Part shown: positions 60,362 through 64,000 of the stretch, in pieces
Layout of the letters: each line of letters opens with the position of its first letter
How positions within the stretch are numbered: the first letter of the stretch is position 1
Assembly (NCBI RefSeq): GCF_024494655.1
Contig: NZ_JANHDL010000008.1
Span: 49,048 to 113,047, forward strand
From: Halorubrum laminariae
GTDB lineage: Archaea; Halobacteriota; Halobacteria; Halobacteriales; Haloferacaceae
Direction: 5' to 3'
Length of the DNA stretch: 64,000 nt
Position numbers and translations under genes: made by a program
Notes under the pieces: model-generated
What the model saw: the letters and a program-made list of their open reading frames with translations, nothing else
What the model was told of the DNA's origin: nothing
Database searches by the model: none

Positions 60362-60949
60362 AAGGGCCACGAACACCACACCGCAGCCAGTGATCTCGAC
60401 GATGGCGAGTTTCTCGAGATGGAGGACCGGCTTGTCGAGTTCTGGGCGAGGGCGGACGAATACGGGGACACCGTCGACGGCGACCCACTCCGGCCACACT
60501 GATCGAACACCACCCGCACCAATACCCACACTATGACCACACTCCACATCACCGTCGGCGACCTGAGCCAACTGCGGTTGCTCGTCGCTTGGATGCGAGT
60601 ACCAGAAATAGGATTGGAGACAGTAGTTCTCGTCGAAATTATCAACACCTAAGATATCGACGCTCCCTGCGAAATCCTCGACGACTCCGTGTAACGCGAC
60701 CGGGGAGACGTCTTCATCCGGAGCCATCGTCACTAGCTCGTCGACGCCCGCGTCGACACGGTGTGACCCCCAGCCTAGCATTCCGGCTTCGGTTTCGAGC
60801 GCGAGGTGGAACGTCCGCGCTCCGTCGTCCGCATTCCGGAGCTCGACGCTCACCTCACTGAGGGATCCACCAGACGTGAACGGGGCGATACAGCCGGAGA
60901 ACCCTGACAACACCGTGGTCGCGGCGAGGAGGGTATGGCGGCGTTGCAC
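60311..60949 (-). CDS. Lipoprotein-like exported protein, 3' end fused to foreign DNA
   Basis: From GTG 60949 the N-terminus is QRRHTLLAATTVLSGFSGC, a Tat-like twin Arg followed by a lipobox (SGFSGC). An Ig-like beta region follows (VSVELRNADDGARTFHLALE). The genuine part seems to end near residue 125 (CLQSYFWYSHPSDE); the remaining codons are antisense to the regulator fragment on the plus strand. The protein is therefore truncated and carries a non-native tail. Confidence 0.5.
   Translation of the reverse strand: MQRRHTLLAATTVLSGFSGCIAPFTSGGSLSEVSVELRNADDGARTFHLALETEAGMLGWGSHRVDAGVDELVTMAPDEDVSPVALHGVVEDFAGSVDILGVDNFDENYCLQSYFWYSHPSDEQPQLAQVADGDVECGHSVGIGAGGVRSVWPEWVAVDGVPVFVRPRPELDKPVLHLEKLAIVEITGCGVVFVALRVWGKSAGGNRLSTRE
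60350..60578 (+). pseudogene. Decayed second toxin-antitoxin-like module
   Basis: A plus-strand frame ending at 60502 reads SDLDDGEFLEMEDRLVEFWA, DEYGDTVDGDPLRPH without a start. After it, ATG 60534 begins TTLHITVGDLSQLR, the usual first residues of an HVO_A0114-type regulator. The sequence then joins, out of context, the end of the lipoprotein gene on the other strand. Confidence 0.45.
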
Positions 60950-61023
60950 ATATCCGACTACATTCGGCCGTAGTAAGTATGTCAACTGTATTGAACGAAT
61001 CAAGCCAGAATATATCATCTTTT

Positions 61024-61041
61024 GAGGATTTCAACAGAGCC
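61024..61041 (-). repeat. IS terminal repeat, right end of a 3.9-kb segment
   Basis: gaggatttcaacagagcc, exact inverse of 57097-57114. The two flanks (tctgaaac before 57097 and aaagaaga after 61041) do not form a target duplication. Confidence 0.7.
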
Positions 61042-61163
61042 AAAGAAGAGGATATCAGTAGTGATGACAAACACCGCTAGATTGATATCCTCCTCGCCAT
61101 TTACGCTGTTAATTTATATCATATAGCACACATATATCGGTGGTCCCTGTTTAGGCGTTTTTA

Positions 61164-61934
61164 ATGCCCGACTACGATAGTTTTGAAGAGTTTGTAGAAC
61201 GCCTCCAAGAGATTGAGTCGATGGGTTATGTGGAAACACATAGAGCAGGAAATACTGGTATTGGGAAGACGCTCGAAGATCTACTAGGGATTGAAGAGAA
61301 CAATATTCCCGGGCCTGATGCAGCTGGTGTCGAGCTGAAGTCGGCTCGTAGGAATTCGGGTAGTATGATGACGTTGTTCACAAAAGAACCACCCCGAGGG
61401 AGTCGTGAACTGTGGGCGTCATCGTTGGTGGAAACATATGGCTATGAAGACGATGATGGAAGACCTGCTCTGAAAATCACACTACACGTTGATGAGTTCA
61501 ACAACCAGGGGTTCCGTACTGTAACGGACGAGAACGGAGTACACATAGAACATGAAGACGATGGTGTGATTGCTACCTACCCGCTCGACTACCTTCGGGA
61601 CGCATACGAGGAGAAATTCCCTGAAGTGGTTCTTGTGGAAGCAGACACGCAAACCATCGATGGGGACGAATACTTCTGGTTCAACGAAGGGTACTATCTA
61701 GAAGGGTTCAACGGCGAGGAATTCTTGAACTTGATTCGAGAGTCAATTATCAAGATCGACCTGCGAATGCACCTACGGGATTCAGGAGGCGCACGTAACC
61801 ACGGAACGGCATTCCGAATCAAGGACACAAGCAAACTCGACAGAGCGTTTGAAACCCGATCCCAACTTATCGATGGCATCGGAAGGGACGCAACCGTTAC
61901 CGAAAACGCACAACAAGGACTCTCTGATTTCTAG
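61164..61934 (+). CDS. MvaI/BcnI-family restriction endonuclease
   Basis: A 256-residue protein. GNTGIGKTLEDLLGIEENNI followed by GPDAAGVELKSARR is the MvaI/BcnI core, where the Glu-x-Lys (ELK) follows the Asp. The family cuts CCWGG or CCSGG type sites as a monomer. Length is typical. It overlaps the stop of the convergent methyltransferase gene by four bases, so the two are a restriction-modification pair. The recognition site cannot be derived. Confidence 0.8.
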   Translation: MPDYDSFEEFVERLQEIESMGYVETHRAGNTGIGKTLEDLLGIEENNIPGPDAAGVELKSARRNSGSMMTLFTKEPPRGSRELWASSLVETYGYEDDDGRPALKITLHVDEFNNQGFRTVTDENGVHIEHEDDGVIATYPLDYLRDAYEEKFPEVVLVEADTQTIDGDEYFWFNEGYYLEGFNGEEFLNLIRESIIKIDLRMHLRDSGGARNHGTAFRIKDTSKLDRAFETRSQLIDGIGRDATVTENAQQGLSDF

Positions 61935-63274
61935 GGTGCTCGGAGGATAACGATATTCTCGTTCGCCATTAGATCACCTTTAGTCCCCTCAACATTTTCT
62001 GGTGCGTTTTCCCATGGAAGTGTCTTGTTGGGGATCTCCCGAGGAAGATTCATATCAAATTCGTATCCGAGGGATTCGCACAACTCTCGGGTAATGAGGT
62101 GCGTTGGGATGTTTACTCGGCTCATCGTCCGATTAGCAACAACCCACGCTACTGGCTGACCACTTTTTGTAATTTCGCCGACCTGCTCCATCACAGCATA
62201 GTAATCTCGGAAGAAATCAACGGCGTCATCTGCCCTCCCATCTTTTTCTCGGAGAGTGTCAAGCGTTGCTTCGAGAGTCGGTGAGTAGTCTTCTAAGTCG
62301 GACATGGATTCGAGGATGTCATACCGCCCTCCAAGCCCCGTTTTGTCCACGTCTTTCATCTCGTCGTAAGTCACCTTTCCAGTCAACAACGCAGGGTCTT
62401 GTGAGAACTGACCGTAAGCGACCGTAGTTTGGTGGTCGCCGTATGGAGGCGAGGTTATGACAATGTCCGCTTTATTCTCACCTACGTCCTCGACAGCAGT
62501 TCGGGAGTCGGAGTAATGGATTGTCGTGTCGAGGGTGTGGTCCACACGGTTACTGTACTCCCGCATCTTCTCCATATTCTGCTTCAGTTTCTTCTTGAAG
62601 ATAGCCTCTACATCGGGATTGTGGTCGGTTCGGTCTTCCTCGGAGAGTCTGTAACGCTTGTATTCACCGTTTCGTTGGTAGGAGGTCTTGCGAGTCGTGT
62701 GAGACAAGACGAGACGGAAGAACCGGGCGTACTCCGTACCGAACTTGTCCTCAATGGTATCGATGCGGTCTCGAAGTACGGCTAACTCGTGGAGTTGTGG
62801 TTCCGGAAACCACCCATCTCGGACATCTGGCATTTCTAACCACTCGACTTCACCTGCCTGTTCATACTCGTCACGGACGTCTAGGAGATCGGGAGAAAGA
62901 CCATCAACTAACGCATCTCGTGCTTCGCTCAGGCTACCACGCTCCAGTGGAATTGCTTTCGCCTCGGAGAGCATCACAGCAAACGGATTGATATCGTTTC
63001 CTTCAGCGTTCAACCCATGAAGTCGTCCTTCGACGGCAGTCGTCCCGCTCCCACTGAATGGGTCATATACAAGATCACCTTCTTCGATTATCCCTTGATC
63101 TTTGTAGTGTCCAAGAAGAGTATCGGGTATCTTGGGAACCATCCGAGCAGGGTAGTTGTGAAGGCCGTGAGTGAGATACTGTGTGTCGGTGCCTTCAAAA
63201 GTCCAGTTTATATCCTCTAACTCATCCACGCCGCCAGATGCAGATAAAGTAGTCTGTCGGTGATCTCGTCCCAT
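61931..63274 (-). CDS. DNA methyltransferase (probably N4-cytosine) of the MvaI/BcnI-like system
   Basis: A 447-residue methyltransferase. The order NYPARMVPKIPD, motif I LVYDPFSGSGTTAVEG, and motif IV VITSPPYGDHQTT (TSPPY) is typical of N4-cytosine methylases; N6-adenine is less likely. Family knowledge: MvaI and BcnI partners methylate N4 of cytosine. It is complete, convergent to and overlapping the endonuclease gene, an arrangement that avoids co-expression from one promoter. Confidence 0.82.
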   Translation of the reverse strand: MGRDHRQTTLSASGGVDELEDINWTFEGTDTQYLTHGLHNYPARMVPKIPDTLLGHYKDQGIIEEGDLVYDPFSGSGTTAVEGRLHGLNAEGNDINPFAVMLSEAKAIPLERGSLSEARDALVDGLSPDLLDVRDEYEQAGEVEWLEMPDVRDGWFPEPQLHELAVLRDRIDTIEDKFGTEYARFFRLVLSHTTRKTSYQRNGEYKRYRLSEEDRTDHNPDVEAIFKKKLKQNMEKMREYSNRVDHTLDTTIHYSDSRTAVEDVGENKADIVITSPPYGDHQTTVAYGQFSQDPALLTGKVTYDEMKDVDKTGLGGRYDILESMSDLEDYSPTLEATLDTLREKDGRADDAVDFFRDYYAVMEQVGEITKSGQPVAWVVANRTMSRVNIPTHLITRELCESLGYEFDMNLPREIPNKTLPWENAPENVEGTKGDLMANENIVILRAP

Positions 63275-63390
63275 TACCTGTACCTACCTACTGAACGCTC
63301 ATAGTTGATTCTGTTCATGTGTACTTTATACCGTAAATCCACATTGTAAATGCAGGATATTAATACCCACCGGCATAGCCTCACCAAATA

Positions 63391-63603
63391 GTGGTGCGCT
63401 TCAACGAGTGCGATACAGCGATTCTCAATCACCTCCAAGAGGGTCGTGTGACATCAGCGTACCTTGAAACTGAAATCGAGTGGTCAAGATCCTATATCAC
63501 TCAACGGCTTAAGCGACTGGAAGAACATGAGGTCGTTCGAAATCTGGGAGACACTGGTCTGTATGAACTGGCTGTAGATGAGCTTGACCTGGACTCAAGT
63601 TAG
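63391..63603 (+). CDS. Small winged-helix regulator (phiH1-repressor-like)
   Basis: A 70-residue protein starting at GTG 63391: CDTAILNHLQEGRVTSAYLE, EWSRSYITQRLKRLEEHEVV, RNLGDTGLYELAVDELDLD. This is the minimal winged helix of haloarchaeal phiH1-type repressors. A TATA-like ttaatac is about 30 bases upstream. It is divergent from the methyltransferase gene, with a 116-base gap, so it could act as the control protein of the restriction system; that is inference. Confidence 0.7.
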   Translation: MVRFNECDTAILNHLQEGRVTSAYLETEIEWSRSYITQRLKRLEEHEVVRNLGDTGLYELAVDELDLDSS

Positions 63604-63612
63604 TTTGTAGAC

Positions 63613-64000
63613 GAGCGTGTCATAGAACTCTTCACATACTATGGTCAGTTTGAGTACTATTATAGCAGGTTACTTGCTTAGATACGCGTGCACTAGGTGC
63701 ACAACGTTTAGAACCGGTTAGAGTGTGCCCTTTCGTTTCCGAATAATGATTTCTCGCACCCGTTCAACGTGGTTCGTCTCGGATTGAACGAATGCTGTGA
63801 GGATGGCTTCGACGATCTCGGAGCGGCTGACTCCGAGATCGTCACACTCAGCGACCAGTTCATCCACTTCTCGCACGATCTCCTCGTCAACAGCGACTCC
63901 AAACTTCTCTTTCGCCATAGCTACAACAAGCTAAGAACAGCGTGCACCAAGTGTACGGCGCTTCCAATTCGTTACAGCTGATTCAGCAAATCATGAGACC
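63613..64000. repeat. Right copy of the >=388-bp direct repeat, running off the window
   Basis: Same sequence and orientation as 18925-19312. It starts right after the regulator gene; the far end lies beyond the window. Confidence 0.85.
63718..63918 (-). CDS. Ribbon-helix-helix DNA-binding protein (right copy)
   Basis: Identical 66-residue protein to that at 19030-19230, with both GTGCAC-type palindromes at the same distances (about 63688-63702 and 63942-63956). Confidence 0.75.
   Translation of the reverse strand: MAKEKFGVAVDEEIVREVDELVAECDDLGVSRSEIVEAILTAFVQSETNHVERVREIIIRKRKGTL

Overview
The window is haloarchaeal DNA. The proteins are strongly acidic, many genes start directly downstream of a TATA-like box without a leader, and there is an archaeal TATA-binding protein, an Orc1/Cdc6 initiator and a full halobacterial gas-vesicle (gvp) cluster. 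At least five insertion sequences, truncated genes, several restriction systems, remnants of conjugation genes, two ParA-like loci and an origin flanked by repeated boxes point to a megaplasmid or a plasmid-derived accessory replicon. The genus cannot be told from this window.

Layout. 1-12.3 kb: a defence block. A four-gene operon encodes an AbrB-like protein, a large nuclease-methyltransferase, an SNF2-type helicase and a divergent TATA-binding protein. It is followed by an OB-fold metallophosphoesterase, a zinc-binding protein and a DUF262/DUF1524 (GmrSD-like) nuclease. 12.3-20.7 kb: an IS5-type element interrupted in its own terminal repeat by a second IS, a serine recombinase, a membrane protein, an IS1182-type transposase, a ribbon-helix-helix gene inside a long repeat, and an ISH8-like element. 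20.7-27.6 kb: a TraD/VirD4-like coupling ATPase, an Mrr-type nuclease, unknown genes, and a decayed block of exported or membrane proteins. 27.6-38 kb: a zinc-finger gene facing gvpM, the leftward gvpDEFGHIJKLM and rightward gvpACNO operons, and a ParA-like ATPase. 38-47.7 kb: a broken histidine kinase, a gene starting in a C11 tract, an IS5-type element, an ATPase/partner pair with shared operator-like repeats, a frameshifted integrase beside a 22-bp direct repeat, a ParA remnant and a membrane-anchored Mrr nuclease. 47.9-50.1 kb: a probable replication origin with orc1/cdc6 between repeated boxes. 50.1-57 kb: two more IS copies that cut up an rdfA-like gene, then a large PAS-domain histidine kinase. 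57-61 kb: a segment bounded by inverted IS ends, holding an ArsR-like regulator, a truncated TnpB, a TumE-type toxin-antitoxin pair and decayed gene pieces between two diverged copies of a ~280-bp repeat. 61.1-63.6 kb: an MvaI/BcnI-like restriction-modification pair. The right edge repeats at least 388 bp of the 18.9-19.3 kb region in direct orientation.

How the parts relate. The gvp genes form one divergent unit driven from a GvpE-type activator site upstream of gvpA. Restriction and defence genes sit at both ends and in the middle. Identical or near-identical IS copies and the 44.7-kb-spaced direct repeats give routes for deletion, inversion or excision of large blocks, including the gvp cluster and the origin. 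Most pseudogenes lie exactly at IS boundaries. All functional statements rest on motif recognition by eye; no database search or structure prediction was run.
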